Origin: Pseudomonas azerbaijanoccidentalis
Lineage (GTDB): Bacteria; Pseudomonadota; Gammaproteobacteria; Pseudomonadales; Pseudomonadaceae
NCBI RefSeq assembly: GCF_019145495.1
Contig: NZ_JAHSTU010000002.1
Coordinates: forward strand, 124,001 to 188,000
Reading direction: 5' to 3'
Length of the DNA stretch: 64,000 nt
The translations under genes and the position numbers were made by a program. Below the pieces are notes generated by a model. It was not told the DNA's origin. It was given only the letters and a program-made list of their open reading frames with translations, and searched no databases. Positions 1 through 9,270 of this stretch are shown here, piece by piece (the first letter of the stretch is position 1; the number at the start of each line of letters is the position of its first letter).

Positions 1-78
1 TAGATACCCCAGCGGACTTTCTGATTTGCGGCCCTTTGAAGGTGAGCGCCTAATCACCTCCCGGCTTCCCAAGGTCCG

Positions 79-1266
79 ATGATGGAAAACGTTCGCGCCA
101 CTACCCGCCCTGCATTCCTGTTGATGCTCAGCATCATCCTCGTCGCCCTGAACCTGCGCCCCTCCATGGCCGCGATCGGGCCATTGCTGTCGGCCATTCG
201 CCTCGACATCCCGCTGAGTTTCAGCCTCGCGGCACTGCTAACCATGTTGCCGGTGATGGCGATGGGATTGGCGATGTTTTTCGGGCTTGCGATCAGCCAG
301 CGTCTTGGTGAACACCGCACAGTGGTGCTTTCACTGCTGATTGTCGCGATTGCCACCGTTTCGCGGCTGTTCCTCGACTCAGCGGCAGAACTGATCTTCA
401 GCGCCGTGCTGGCGGGTATCGGCATCGCCTTGATCCAGGCCCTGATGCCGGCCCTGATCAAATCCCGTTTCAGCGACAACGTTGCCCTGTGCATGGGGCT
501 CTACGTCACATCGATCATGGCCGGTGCCGCCATCGCCGCCTCTTTTGCGCCAGTGGTCATGAACCGTACCGGAAGTTGGCGCGTGGGCCTGGCGATCTGG
601 GCAACACTGGCGGTCATCGCATTGCTGTTCTGGTGTGCCCAGCGCGTGGGGATGTCGACGCCGCCTGCAAAACCAACGACGAAAGAAAACTTCTTTACCA
701 ATTCCCGGGCCTGGCTGCTCGCCCTCTTCTTTGGCCTGGGCACGGCGTCCTACACCTGCGTCCTGGCCTGGCTGGCTCCTTACTACGTGGAAAAAGGCTG
801 GAGCGAACAGAATGCCGGTTTACTGTTGGGCTTCCTGACTGCCATGGAAGTGTTGTCCGGTCTGCTGACTCCGGCCATCGCCAATCGCAGCCGCGAACGG
901 CGCTGGGTACTGGCGGTATTGCTGGTGCTGATCATCGCCGGTTTTTTCGGGCTGATACTCAGCCCCCAGTCTCTGAGTCTGCTGTGGCCGTGCCTCTTGG
1001 GGCTGGGGATTGGTGGGTTGTTTCCCATGAGCCTGATCGTGGCGCTGGATCATTTGGATGAGCCCCGCCGCGCCGGTGGCCTTACCGCCTTCGTGCAAGG
1101 TATCGGCTACCTGATCGCCGGCCTCTCGCCACTGATTGCCGGGGTGATCCGTGATCAGCTCGGCAGCTTCGAATGGGCCTGGTGGTCACTGACCGGAGTG
1201 ATGGCGCTGATGCTGATGATGGTGGTGCGCTTCAACCCTCGGCACTACGCCCGACACATTCACTGA
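79..1266 (+). CDS. MFS transporter, CynX/NimT-like
   Basis: This is a 395-residue, very hydrophobic protein with about twelve membrane segments, so an inner-membrane secondary transporter. The N-terminal motif LNLRPSMAAIGPLL at residues 24-37 is typical of the CynX/NimT branch of the major facilitator superfamily (cyanate and 2-nitroimidazole exporter relatives). The substrate cannot be read from the sequence. Two ATGs stand in tandem (79 and 82), with AAGG a few bases upstream; either could be used. It stands alone ahead of a LysR regulator on the same strand, which may or may not control it. Confidence 0.85.
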   Translation: MMENVRATTRPAFLLMLSIILVALNLRPSMAAIGPLLSAIRLDIPLSFSLAALLTMLPVMAMGLAMFFGLAISQRLGEHRTVVLSLLIVAIATVSRLFLDSAAELIFSAVLAGIGIALIQALMPALIKSRFSDNVALCMGLYVTSIMAGAAIAASFAPVVMNRTGSWRVGLAIWATLAVIALLFWCAQRVGMSTPPAKPTTKENFFTNSRAWLLALFFGLGTASYTCVLAWLAPYYVEKGWSEQNAGLLLGFLTAMEVLSGLLTPAIANRSRERRWVLAVLLVLIIAGFFGLILSPQSLSLLWPCLLGLGIGGLFPMSLIVALDHLDEPRRAGGLTAFVQGIGYLIAGLSPLIAGVIRDQLGSFEWAWWSLTGVMALMLMMVVRFNPRHYARHIH

Positions 1267-1388
1267 GCCGCCAACCCCATCTGTGCCGTGAATGCCTGCA
1301 AGACATTCTCCCGCTGCCTTCATTCCGTTAGGATCTTTCGCACAAGATTGCGCATGATCAGCGCAATGGTTACCGCGGGACGGAATGG

Positions 1389-2321
1389 ATGCTGAGCAGT
1401 AACGTACTAAGAAAGCTGGATATGCAGGACCTCATGGTGTTTATCGCCGTGTATGAGCAAAACAGCGTCACGGGGGTGTCCGAGGCGTTATGCGTCAGCC
1501 AGTCCACCGTAAGTTACTGCCTGAAAAAGCTGCGGACAGGGTTTGAAGACGAGCTGTTCATCAACACCCGCACAGGCATGCGCCCTAGTCATAAGGCCGG
1601 GACGATGTACCACCATGTGTTGAAGATCCTCGAAAGCATCAACTTGTGTCACGCCGGTGCCACCGCATTCGATCCGGCCTTGCAGCCGGTGACCTTCAAC
1701 ATCTGCGCACCGGAATACTTCGAACAACTGATCCTGCCACGCCTGCTGAAGAACTTCGCGGTTGCCGAACTGCCAGTCATGGTCAACGTGCACAAGCTGG
1801 AAACCGACATCCCGGCAGAAGCGTTGCGCGATGGCAGTCTTGATCTGGTGATTGGTTTCGGCCCGAACTTCCATCGAAACCACGGCGACTTCAACACACG
1901 AACCCTGCTGGAAGACGACCTCGTCTGCGTCTTCGACAAACGCGCCGCCCCGCCGGAGCCACGCCTGAGCCTGCAAGGTTTCATCGAGCGACGACACGTG
2001 TTCCCGACACCGTGGACGTCCATCACCAACATGGTTGACGGCTGGCTGGCGAAGCAGGCCCGGCAACGGCAGATCGTTGCGCGGGCCAATAGCTACAGCG
2101 CGGCACTGAAAACCATTACCGGCACCGACTTCATCCTGACCCTGCCCCGGCGCATCCAGCAGTTGTTGGCCAACGAAGCTGTGTTCAAGCACTGTGAAGC
2201 GCCCAAAGGGCTGCCGAGCTTCACCCTCGATATGCAGTGGAGCCAACGTGTCGATCAGGACAGCGCCAACACCTGGTTGCGTGAGCAGTTGATCAAGGCC
2301 TGTGCCGAGCCGGAAATCTGA
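1389..2321 (+). CDS. LysR-family transcriptional regulator
   Basis: A 310-residue protein of normal LysR length. The N-terminal winged helix-turn-helix spans about residues 12-70 (motif VSQSTVSYCLKKLR), followed by a substrate-binding-like effector domain to the C-terminus. The HTH style resembles the NodD/LeuO-type subgroup, as does the second LysR gene at 2748-3674. The start is uncertain: ATG 1389 has only a weak GGGACGG upstream, and an in-frame ATG lies at 1422. The stop is 3 bases from the convergent isomerase-like gene. The target and effector are unknown. Confidence 0.85.
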   Translation: MLSSNVLRKLDMQDLMVFIAVYEQNSVTGVSEALCVSQSTVSYCLKKLRTGFEDELFINTRTGMRPSHKAGTMYHHVLKILESINLCHAGATAFDPALQPVTFNICAPEYFEQLILPRLLKNFAVAELPVMVNVHKLETDIPAEALRDGSLDLVIGFGPNFHRNHGDFNTRTLLEDDLVCVFDKRAAPPEPRLSLQGFIERRHVFPTPWTSITNMVDGWLAKQARQRQIVARANSYSAALKTITGTDFILTLPRRIQQLLANEAVFKHCEAPKGLPSFTLDMQWSQRVDQDSANTWLREQLIKACAEPEI

Positions 2322-2324
2322 AAT

Positions 2325-2690
2325 TCAGACGCCGACAGTGGCTTTGGCGTACGACTCACGGTCGATGTCGAGGATTTCCACACACAACTGGATTTCAACG
2401 CCTGCCGGCCATTCACACAGGTCCTTGACCACCGCCAGCAGGCTTTCGGACAACTGCCGCTTGATCTGCGGCGAACGACCGCTCAACAACGCCAGCTTCA
2501 CATGCACGAACGCCCGCTCCGCCAGCGCTGTTCCAACTTTGAATGTTTCGACTTTTACCGCACGACCCTTGATATCGAACTCGGCACCGAACTGACCGGA
2601 CCCCACCAGCGCATTGTTCAGCCGCATCAATGCCACATCGGCGTTCAGATCTTTCAGGTTCGCGGTGTATTCCAGGTGCAGGTGAGGCAT
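2325..2690 (-). CDS. 5-carboxymethyl-2-hydroxymuconate delta-isomerase family protein
   Basis: A 121-residue protein beginning MPHLHLEYTANL. Proline 2 is the catalytic base expected after Met removal in the CHMI branch of the tautomerase superfamily, and the length fits this family (about 125). In homoprotocatechuate degradation CHMI isomerises 5-carboxymethyl-2-hydroxymuconate, but no other gene of that pathway lies nearby, so the true substrate may differ. It is transcribed leftward just after the LysR gene at 2748-3674 (57 bases between), which could be its regulator. Confidence 0.8.
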   Translation of the reverse strand: MPHLHLEYTANLKDLNADVALMRLNNALVGSGQFGAEFDIKGRAVKVETFKVGTALAERAFVHVKLALLSGRSPQIKRQLSESLLAVVKDLCEWPAGVEIQLCVEILDIDRESYAKATVGV

Positions 2691-2747
2691 GGTTTCACTC
2701 CTGTAGGTCGGTGCAAAGATTGTAGATATAACACAGCGCTGCCCGGC

Positions 2748-3674
2748 TCATTGCGACAACGACAGCAGATTGCGCTCGCCCATGAATGCTTCAAGTCGTG
2801 ACCGCAACCAGCGCTCGGCGGGATCGCTGTCGACATGGCTAAGCCAGACCATGGACAGTTCAAGGGTCGGCGTCTTGAACGGAAATGGCTCCTTGAACAA
2901 CTGCCCGGAGGCGGCCATGGCTTCGGCAGTGTAATCAGGCAGGCTGGCGATCAGATCAGTCCCGGCCAGCAGCGCCGGTAACGAACTGTATTGCGGCACC
3001 GAGAGCACCACCTGACGCGAGCGCCCGATTGCCGCCAGCCATTCATCAGCGAAGCCACTGACATTGGCAATATGGGACACCAACACATGCGGACGCGAGC
3101 AATACTCATCGACCGTCAGCGGCTTATCGCTGGCATCGGCACGCAGGACACACGGATGAATGTGCCGAAGTAACTTGCGCTTGGCATTGGCCGGCAAACC
3201 GCGCGTCTGGCTGACACCGACCGTTATATCCCCTGAGGCCAGCAAGTCGGGAATCCGCCAGTAATCGACGTTCTGCACCACGAACACCACGTTCGGCGCT
3301 TCCTGGCGCAACGCCCTCAGCAACGGCGGCAACAGGCCGAATTCGACATCGTCAGACATGCCGATACGGAACGTCATGGTGCTGCTGCCGGGGTCGAAAT
3401 CGTGGGTCAGGCTCAAGGCCACCGACAACGAATCCAGTGCCGGTGACAAGTGCCGGAAAATTTCCTCCGCCCGTGCCGTCGGCTCCATGCGATGGCCGAC
3501 GCGAATGAACAACGGATCGTTGAACATCGTACGCAAGCGATTGAGCGCCGAGCTGATCGTCGGCTGACCGAGAAACAGCTTCTTCGCCACCTTGGTGACA
3601 TTGCGCTCAAGCATCAGTGCTTCAAACACCACCATCAGGTTGATGTCGGCCTTGCGTAGTTCGTTGCGATTCAT
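2748..3674 (-). CDS. LysR-family transcriptional regulator
   Basis: A 308-residue LysR protein. The HTH lies at about residues 8-66 (motif LGQPTISSALNRLR), followed by the periplasmic-binding-protein-like sensor domain. It starts MNRNELRKADINLMVVFEALM, as in NodD/NahR-like members. It lies upstream of the isomerase-like gene on the same strand, so the two could form a short operon or a regulator-target pair. Nothing in the sequence identifies the inducer. Confidence 0.87.
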   Translation of the reverse strand: MNRNELRKADINLMVVFEALMLERNVTKVAKKLFLGQPTISSALNRLRTMFNDPLFIRVGHRMEPTARAEEIFRHLSPALDSLSVALSLTHDFDPGSSTMTFRIGMSDDVEFGLLPPLLRALRQEAPNVVFVVQNVDYWRIPDLLASGDITVGVSQTRGLPANAKRKLLRHIHPCVLRADASDKPLTVDEYCSRPHVLVSHIANVSGFADEWLAAIGRSRQVVLSVPQYSSLPALLAGTDLIASLPDYTAEAMAASGQLFKEPFPFKTPTLELSMVWLSHVDSDPAERWLRSRLEAFMGERNLLSLSQ

Positions 3675-3919
3675 CCATTGCCCCCGCGCCCTAAAACTGC
3701 CGACAGTTTAGGGAGATGTCGCGATCGGCGTCTATGCGACTCACGGCGTGCTGCGAGCATTTTTACGTTTAATGCAAATACGCTCACACGACGAGTCCTA
3801 CAGCCCCTTCCTAATTTGCTGATTCACCTGGCGAGATGATTCAGCGCCCCTAAGCTCTGGAAGCCCGACCCCACCGGTCCGGCCACCTCCAACCCAGCAA
3901 ACTCAAAAGGAGCTACACA

Positions 3920-4126
3920 ATGGCTAGAGATAAAGCGAAAGACGACAAGCACTTCAATTGCACCCAGCCTCACGAAGCCGATTACGTTGCCGGCCTCTAC
4001 CCTCATGCGAAGGAGGAGGTAAAAACCTTCCTGGCATTAGCCTGCAAGAGCAACACCTTGCACAACTCGACCCACAAGGAAGTTTATGACCTGATCAAAA
4101 CAAAACTGGGTCACTCACAGCCGTAA
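3920..4126 (+). CDS. Small hypothetical protein (68 aa)
   Basis: A short, charged, soluble protein (MARDKAKDDKHFNCTQPHEADY...). The coding call rests on a very good ribosome-binding site (AAAAGGAG, 7-8 bases before ATG 3920) and on a composition unlike random sequence. No signal peptide, membrane segment or known motif is seen. Two cysteines are present (FNCTQ and LACKS). I do not recognise the family. It is a monocistronic unit preceded by 245 bases of non-coding DNA. Confidence 0.7.
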   Translation: MARDKAKDDKHFNCTQPHEADYVAGLYPHAKEEVKTFLALACKSNTLHNSTHKEVYDLIKTKLGHSQP

Positions 4127-4180
4127 GACCGCCCGGTTGAAACGAAGCTGCTCTGATTGAGCAGCTTCACCACCTTGAGC

Positions 4181-4372
4181 CTAGATCTCCTTGATCGGCG
4201 TCACGTCACACGTTCCCTTGATCAAACCGATAGCATGCACGCAATCCGCCTTATTGACGTACGCCTCACCACTGGCAATCGTTTCATGGTTCCCTGCCCG
4301 CAAACGCCACCTCCACTGGCCTTTGCCAGTCAGGATGGAGCCGCGGGTTTGCCTGTAAATCTCAAAATACAT
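4181..4372 (-). CDS. YegP-family protein (DUF1508), single repeat
   Basis: A 63-residue protein beginning MYFEIYRQTRGSI, with the YegP/DUF1508 pattern: a substrate-like strand, WRWRLRAGNHETIASGEAY, then a Cys/Ala-rich helix. The fold is a small beta-beta-beta-alpha unit found singly or in tandem; its function is not established. ATG 4372 is chosen over the upstream in-frame start because AAGGAG lies 7 bases before it and the domain begins there. A two-repeat relative lies at 60609-60953. Confidence 0.8.
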   Translation of the reverse strand: MYFEIYRQTRGSILTGKGQWRWRLRAGNHETIASGEAYVNKADCVHAIGLIKGTCDVTPIKEI

Positions 4373-4633
4373 TGTTCGCTCCTTGCGATGGCTGGTTCGA
4401 CAGATCAATGACCTGTGAACGCCAGAGTAGATGAGGTTCTTTTGAAGTGAAGCAGCGGGATGTCAGAGGATATTTCGGTAGAAAACCTTGAACGGCGGTG
4501 GCGACCAATGAATTCGGGGGGCAGTAAATTCAGCGACAGCGCTGAGTAATTTTTCCGGTAAATCGGCATATTTTTCTGACAGAGGAATGTCGCGTGGTCC
4601 GACACTCAATTATCGAGAAAAAACCCGGACAAA

Positions 4634-4673
4634 CAAAAAAGCCCCGCAGCTTATTCAGCTACGGGGCTTTTTC
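4634..4673. terminator. Bidirectional rho-independent terminator after tRNA-Ser
   Basis: The hairpin AGCCCCG-C-AGCT / AGCT-A-CGGGGCT is flanked by an A-run on the left and a T-run on the right. It lies just beyond the 3' end of the leftward tRNA-Ser gene, which it should terminate. Confidence 0.85.
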
Positions 4674-4680
4674 TATGTAA

Positions 4681-4770
4681 TGGCGGAGAGATAGGGATTC
4701 GAACCCTAGGTACCGGTGAAGGTACAACGGATTTCGAATCCGTCCCATTCGGCCACTCTGGCATCTCTCC
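4681..4770 (-). tRNA. tRNA-Ser (anticodon CGA)
   Basis: On the minus strand 90 bases fold as a class II tRNA: acceptor GGAGAGA/TCTCTCC with encoded CCA at 4683-4681, a long variable arm, the T-loop GGTTCGAATCC, and an anticodon loop TTCGAAA giving CGA, which reads UCG serine codons. The terminator follows directly. Confidence 0.96.
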
Positions 4771-4853
4771 AACGGCGCGCATCATAACAACACTTTCGCC
4801 GGAAGCGAACCCCCTGAGCGAAATATTTCTGTGCTATCAGATGCTTGCGTCGG

Positions 4854-5567
4854 TTAAAGCGGTACGCCCAGACGATTGGCGACTTCTTCGTAGGCTTCGA
4901 TGACGTCACCGAGGCCCTGACGGAAGCGGTCCTTGTCCATTTTCTTGCCGGTGGCCTTGTCCCACAGGCGGCAGCCGTCCGGGCTGAATTCGTCGCCCAG
5001 GACGATGGAGCCGTCGTGGAACACGCCGAACTCCAGTTTGAAGTCGACCAGCAGCAGGCCGGCGTCGTCAAACAGTTTGCTCAGGACTTCGTTGACCTTG
5101 AGCGACAGTTCTTTCATGCGAACCAGTTGCTCGGCGGTACCCCAACCGAACGCCACAACGTGGGATTCGTTGATGAACGGGTCGCCCTTGGCGTCGTCTT
5201 TCAGGAACAGTTCGAAGGTGTAAGGGTTGAGCTTCATGCCCTCCTCAACACCCAGACGCTTGACCAGGCTGCCGGCGGCGTAGTTACGTACGACGCATTC
5301 AACCGGGATCATGTCCAGCTTCTTCACCAGGCACTCGTTATCGCCCAGCAGCTTGTCGAACTGGGTCGGCACGCCGGCGGCTTCGAGTTTCTGCATGATG
5401 AAGGCGTTGAACTTGTTGTTCACCATGCCTTTGCGGTCGAGCTGCTCGATACGCTTGCCGTCGAACGCCGAAGTGTCGTTGCGAAACAGCAGGATCAGAC
5501 GGTTAGCGTCGTCGGTCTTGTAAACCGACTTGGCTTTGCCGCGGTAGAGTTCTTCACGTTTTTCCAT
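4854..5567 (-). CDS. purC: Phosphoribosylaminoimidazole-succinocarboxamide synthase
   Basis: SAICAR synthetase of de novo purine synthesis: joins CAIR and aspartate using ATP, in the cytosol. The 237-residue length is exactly that of bacterial PurC. It begins [16 protein letters not shown], a family hallmark (the RGKAK ATP-binding turn), and contains [25 protein letters not shown] and VDFKLEFG...[12 protein letters not shown], the aspartate/CAIR-binding signatures. ATG 5567 has GGAG upstream. It follows the MBL hydrolase, bamC and dapA on the same strand, the arrangement seen in other pseudomonads. Confidence 0.97.
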   Translation of the reverse strand: MEKREELYRGKAKSVYKTDDANRLILLFRNDTSAFDGKRIEQLDRKGMVNNKFNAFIMQKLEAAGVPTQFDKLLGDNECLVKKLDMIPVECVVRNYAAGSLVKRLGVEEGMKLNPYTFELFLKDDAKGDPFINESHVVAFGWGTAEQLVRMKELSLKVNEVLSKLFDDAGLLLVDFKLEFGVFHDGSIVLGDEFSPDGCRLWDKATGKKMDKDRFRQGLGDVIEAYEEVANRLGVPL

Positions 5568-5595
5568 GATGGGCTCCGCTTGCTAAGTAGATGGG

Positions 5596-6354
5596 CTAGG
5601 CGATGTGTCGCCAGTCGAGCCCTGAATCTTGATCGGCCAATTGCAGCCAGTCCGGGTCGCACCCGAGGGTGTCGACAAAACATTGCCGGGCCAGCTGCGG
5701 CAGGTTGTTCTTGCTGCTCAGATGGGCCAGGACCAGGTGTTGCAGGCCTTGCCAGCCCAACTCGGACACCAGGAATGCCGCCTGGTGGTTGTTCAAATGT
5801 CCCAGTTCACCGCCTACCCGCTGCTTGAGAAAATACGGGTAGTGACCGCGAGCCAGCATGTCACGGCAATGGTTGGCCTCGATCATCAACGCATCGAGGT
5901 CCCGATAGCCGTCCAGCACCTTGTCGCAATACGACCCCAGGTCGGTCAGCAGGCCGAAACGCCGCTCACCATCACTGAACACATATTGCGTCGGTTCTTG
6001 AGCATCGTGGGCCACGGCAATGACACCAATGCTCAGGTCACCGATTTGCAGTTGCTCGCCGCCAGCCAGAAGGCCTGCGGGTTCAATCGGTTTGCGCATC
6101 CCGCGCAGGGTCCCGCGACTGAGGTAGACAGGCAGATTGTAGCGCCGAGACAGCAAACCCACGCCATGCACGTGGTCGGCATGTTCGTGGGTCACGAGTA
6201 TCGCGCTCAGCTGCGCAGGGTTCACACCCAGACGCAGCAGGCGTTTTTCGGTCTCCCGCAGGGAGAAACCACAATCCACCAGCACATACGTATCAGCGCT
6301 GGCTATCAGCGTGCCGTTCCCTTGGCTACCGCTGCCGAGAACGGCAAAACGCAT
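5596..6354 (-). CDS. MBL-fold metallo-hydrolase
   Basis: A 252-residue metallo-beta-lactamase-fold protein. The metal-binding motif HEHADH is at residues 56-61 and further ligands appear in VAHDAQEPTQ, LTDLGSY and LVLAHLSSKNN. The N-terminus (MRFAVLGSGSQGNGTLI) matches the YycJ/WalJ-type branch. The substrate is unknown; relatives are thought to act on nucleic acids or small esters. It sits between bamC (4 bases upstream) and purC (28 bases downstream), clearly in one transcriptional unit. Confidence 0.85.
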   Translation of the reverse strand: MRFAVLGSGSQGNGTLIASADTYVLVDCGFSLRETEKRLLRLGVNPAQLSAILVTHEHADHVHGVGLLSRRYNLPVYLSRGTLRGMRKPIEPAGLLAGGEQLQIGDLSIGVIAVAHDAQEPTQYVFSDGERRFGLLTDLGSYCDKVLDGYRDLDALMIEANHCRDMLARGHYPYFLKQRVGGELGHLNNHQAAFLVSELGWQGLQHLVLAHLSSKNNLPQLARQCFVDTLGCDPDWLQLADQDSGLDWRHIA

Positions 6355-6358
6355 GTGA

Positions 6359-7474
6359 TCAGCCCAGATTATCCTGAATCACGCTCAACACTTTGCGTGC
6401 TACATCAGCAGGCGCGACGGTATTGATGTTTTTCTCGACGGTGACCTGAACGTTTTCGCCAACCTTGCTCAGGCGAACCTGATAACGCTCGGCGCGGGCT
6501 TCAACTTCTTCCTTGTTCGGCGCGCTGCCGAACAGGCTGCTGAAGAAGCCTGGCTTGTCGTCTTTCTTCTCGGCTTTTTCAGCCAGGTTGATGTAGTACA
6601 GGCCCAGGCTGCGGTTGATGTCTTCAACGCGCCATTCGCCCTGTTCCAGCGCACGACCGACGCTCGACCAGGCACGATCCAGATCGGTGCCGACGTTCAG
6701 CACAGGGTTGCCACTGCCGTCTTCGCTCAGGCTGACACGGCTAGGTGCGTCGAAATCACGCGAAGCCAGCATGGAAACCGAACCGCCCTTCTCGGAGATC
6801 CGGCTCATGCTCGCGAGCATGTCGTCGACCAGTGCTGCGTCCAGGCCAGTGTTGACCGAACGGTTGGTGAACGCGACGTCGGCCGTGCTGCCGGCAGGAC
6901 GCTCAGCGCTGACCACGTAGACTTCACTGGTGTTGCGCTGCACGCCCGGTTCGATGCGTACCCGCACGCGGGTTTCGCTGTCGGTGCTGACACCGGCGGC
7001 GCTCAGGCGCTTGGCCATGGCGGCGGACAATTCGTCGGAATGCTGCCAGGTGGTGGTGAACTCGCCGGTTTGCGGGCGCTGTTCATCCAGGCGGTAACCG
7101 TTGTCCTGGAAGAACTGCACGGCCACAGGCCAGACTTCGGCCGGAGGGTTCTGCGCCAGGATCGAGCGGGTATCGCCGCTTTTTTGCAGGGAGTAGGCAC
7201 TGGCATCGACAGCGGCCGACAACGGCTGCGGACGAGGCACGATGTACTCGCCCTTGGCGGTATCATCAGCGACGTTGCGCGGGATCGGCAGAAGCGGATC
7301 CAGACGTTTGGCGGTGTTGATGTCGGGTGGCAGCTGCATCGGTGCAGTCTGTTGCGCTTCCAGGTAATCACTACCACGGTCACGGAAATAACCTTCCGGG
7401 CCCCAGATCCATCCGCAGCCACTGGTGCTGGAGATAATCAAGGCAAGTGCGGAAAGTCCGGCCATTCGCTTCAT
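6359..7474 (-). CDS. bamC: Outer membrane assembly lipoprotein BamC
   Basis: A 371-residue lipoprotein of the BAM complex, which inserts beta-barrel proteins into the outer membrane. The signal peptide MKRMAGLSALALIISSTSGC ends in a lipobox-like Cys, followed by the conserved unstructured start (WGPEGYFRDRGSDYL) and two helix-grip domains. ATG 7474 is chosen because it begins the signal peptide and has GAGGAAG at a proper distance; an upstream in-frame start would bury the signal. It is directly downstream of dapA, as in other gamma-proteobacteria. Confidence 0.93.
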   Translation of the reverse strand: MKRMAGLSALALIISSTSGCGWIWGPEGYFRDRGSDYLEAQQTAPMQLPPDINTAKRLDPLLPIPRNVADDTAKGEYIVPRPQPLSAAVDASAYSLQKSGDTRSILAQNPPAEVWPVAVQFFQDNGYRLDEQRPQTGEFTTTWQHSDELSAAMAKRLSAAGVSTDSETRVRVRIEPGVQRNTSEVYVVSAERPAGSTADVAFTNRSVNTGLDAALVDDMLASMSRISEKGGSVSMLASRDFDAPSRVSLSEDGSGNPVLNVGTDLDRAWSSVGRALEQGEWRVEDINRSLGLYYINLAEKAEKKDDKPGFFSSLFGSAPNKEEVEARAERYQVRLSKVGENVQVTVEKNINTVAPADVARKVLSVIQDNLG

Positions 7475-7491
7475 GCGTAGTACTTCCTCAA

Positions 7492-8370
7492 TTAAACCAG
7501 GACGCTGCACTGGCGCAGGGCCGTGCGAAGCGTTTCATGACAAGGTGCGCTCAGCCAGGTCAGCGGCAGGCGGATGCCTTCGTGCATCAGGCCCATTTCA
7601 ACCAAAGCCCACTTCACCGGAATCGGGTTGGCTTCGATGAACAGGTCTTTATGCAGCGGCATCAGTTTTTCGTTGATGGCACGAGCGGTCGCGGCATCGC
7701 CCTTGAGAGCGGCCTCGCACAGATCGGCCATTTCACGCGGAGCGACGTTGGCAGTCACGGAAATGTTGCCCTTGCCGCCGAGCAGAATCAGCTCGACCGC
7801 CGTCGGATCATCACCGGAAAGAACGATGAAGTCCTTGCTTACGCCATCGATGATCGCCTTGGCGCGCACCAGGTCGCCAGTGGCTTCCTTGATGCCGATG
7901 ATGTTCGGCACGGTGGACAGGCGGATCACGGTCTCGGCCTGCATGTCGCAGGAGGTGCGGCCAGGAACGTTATAGAGGATCTGCGGGATGTCGACGGATT
8001 CGGCGATGTGCTTGAAGTGCTGGTACAGGCCTTCCTGGGTCGGCTTGTTGTAATACGGCACCACCAGCAGGCAGGCGTCGGCGCCGGCTTCCTTGGCATT
8101 GCGGGTCAACTCAACGGCTTCGCGGGTCGAATTGGCGCCGGTACCGGCAATTACCGGGATGCGACCATTGACCTGCTTGACCACTGCCTTGATGACGGCA
8201 ATGTGTTCATCGACATCAAGGGTCGCCGATTCGCCGGTGGTACCGACGGCGACAATGGCATGGGTGCCGTTTTCAAGGTGGAAGTCCACGAGTTTGCTGA
8301 GGCTGTCCCAGTCAAGACGCCCCTGTGCATCCATGGGTGTGACCAGTGCCACCATACTGCCCGCAATCAT
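7492..8370 (-). CDS. dapA: 4-hydroxy-tetrahydrodipicolinate synthase
   Basis: First committed enzyme of lysine/diaminopimelate synthesis, condensing pyruvate with aspartate semialdehyde. It has 292 residues, the family length. The Schiff-base lysine lies in [11 protein letters not shown], the catalytic tyrosine in [13 protein letters not shown] and the T-T pair in [13 protein letters not shown] 8370 starts [13 protein letters not shown], the usual N-terminus; upstream in-frame codons do not look like protein. It heads the leftward dapA-bamC-MBL-purC unit, 17 bases before bamC. Confidence 0.97.
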   Translation of the reverse strand: MIAGSMVALVTPMDAQGRLDWDSLSKLVDFHLENGTHAIVAVGTTGESATLDVDEHIAVIKAVVKQVNGRIPVIAGTGANSTREAVELTRNAKEAGADACLLVVPYYNKPTQEGLYQHFKHIAESVDIPQILYNVPGRTSCDMQAETVIRLSTVPNIIGIKEATGDLVRAKAIIDGVSKDFIVLSGDDPTAVELILLGGKGNISVTANVAPREMADLCEAALKGDAATARAINEKLMPLHKDLFIEANPIPVKWALVEMGLMHEGIRLPLTWLSAPCHETLRTALRQCSVLV

Positions 8371-8698
8371 GAAACCGCTCCTGCCGGAAAAAGAGAGCCG
8401 TAATGGTACTGGCGCCAAGTTGCTTGCACAAGCGAAGTACTGTGCCGCCGCCATTCCCCTTGGCGCCCATTTTCGCTACCCTTCAGACTTTGATCGATAC
8501 TGACAAGCTCGTTCATCGGGTTTGAGCCTCCAATTTCGGCATCACAAGCCCCATTCCAGCGTTGCCACGCCTCGCTCCTGCCATACTGGAGCACGTTGCA
8601 ACCTGCGCCCGGAGCTTTCTGAATTCGCATTCGCAGGCCCACACCCGGCAGAACAAGCCGATAGAAGTACCGACCGCTCATCGCTTTAGGAATGCTGC
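8371..8698. other. Divergent dapA/gcvR intergenic region
   Basis: A 328-base gap between two divergent genes. It should hold both promoters; I could not pick convincing -35/-10 pairs and see no small ORF, repeat or terminator in it. Confidence 0.5.
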
Positions 8699-9259
8699 AT
8701 GTCCACCCCCACAGTTCGCGAACAATTCCTTGTCATCAGTGCCCTCGGCGCCAACCCCATGGAGCTGACCAACGTCCTGTGCCGTGCCAGCCATGAAAAC
8801 CGCTGCGCCGTGGTCACTTCCCGCCTGACTCGTCATGGCGAGTGCAGTGCGCTGGTCCTCGAAATCTCCGGTAGCTGGGACGCCCTGGCGCGCCTGGAGG
8901 GCAGCCTGCCGGTGCTGGCCAAACGTCATGCGTTCACTGTCAATGTGGTGCGCAGCGCAGCCCTGGAGAACCGCCCCCAGGCTCTGCCCTACGTCGCTTA
9001 TGTCAGCTCGGCCTACCGCTCGGACATCATCAACGAGCTGTGCCAGTTCTTCATGGACCACAACGTCGAGCTGGAAAACCTGACCTGTGACACGTACCAG
9101 GCACCGCAAACCGGCGGCACCATGCTCAATGCCACGTTTACCGTGACCTTGCCGGCCGGCGTGCAAATCAGCTGGCTGCGCGATCAGTTCCTGGACTTCG
9201 CCGACGCGCTGAACCTGGACGCCCTGATCGAACCGTGGCGTCCACAGAACCCAATGTAA
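8699..9259 (+). CDS. gcvR: Glycine cleavage system transcriptional repressor-like ACT protein
   Basis: A 186-residue cytosolic protein made of two ACT domains (about residues 8-85 and 95-175), beginning REQFLVISALGANPMELTNVLCRASHENRC. This is the GcvR arrangement; in E. coli GcvR binds GcvA and modulates glycine-cleavage genes. It has no DNA-binding domain. It lies 11 bases ahead of bcp, and the gcvR-bcp pair next to dapA is conserved in gamma-proteobacteria. The regulatory target in this organism is inferred. Confidence 0.88.
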   Translation: MSTPTVREQFLVISALGANPMELTNVLCRASHENRCAVVTSRLTRHGECSALVLEISGSWDALARLEGSLPVLAKRHAFTVNVVRSAALENRPQALPYVAYVSSAYRSDIINELCQFFMDHNVELENLTCDTYQAPQTGGTMLNATFTVTLPAGVQISWLRDQFLDFADALNLDALIEPWRPQNPM

Positions 9260-9270
9260 GGAAGCTTTTC

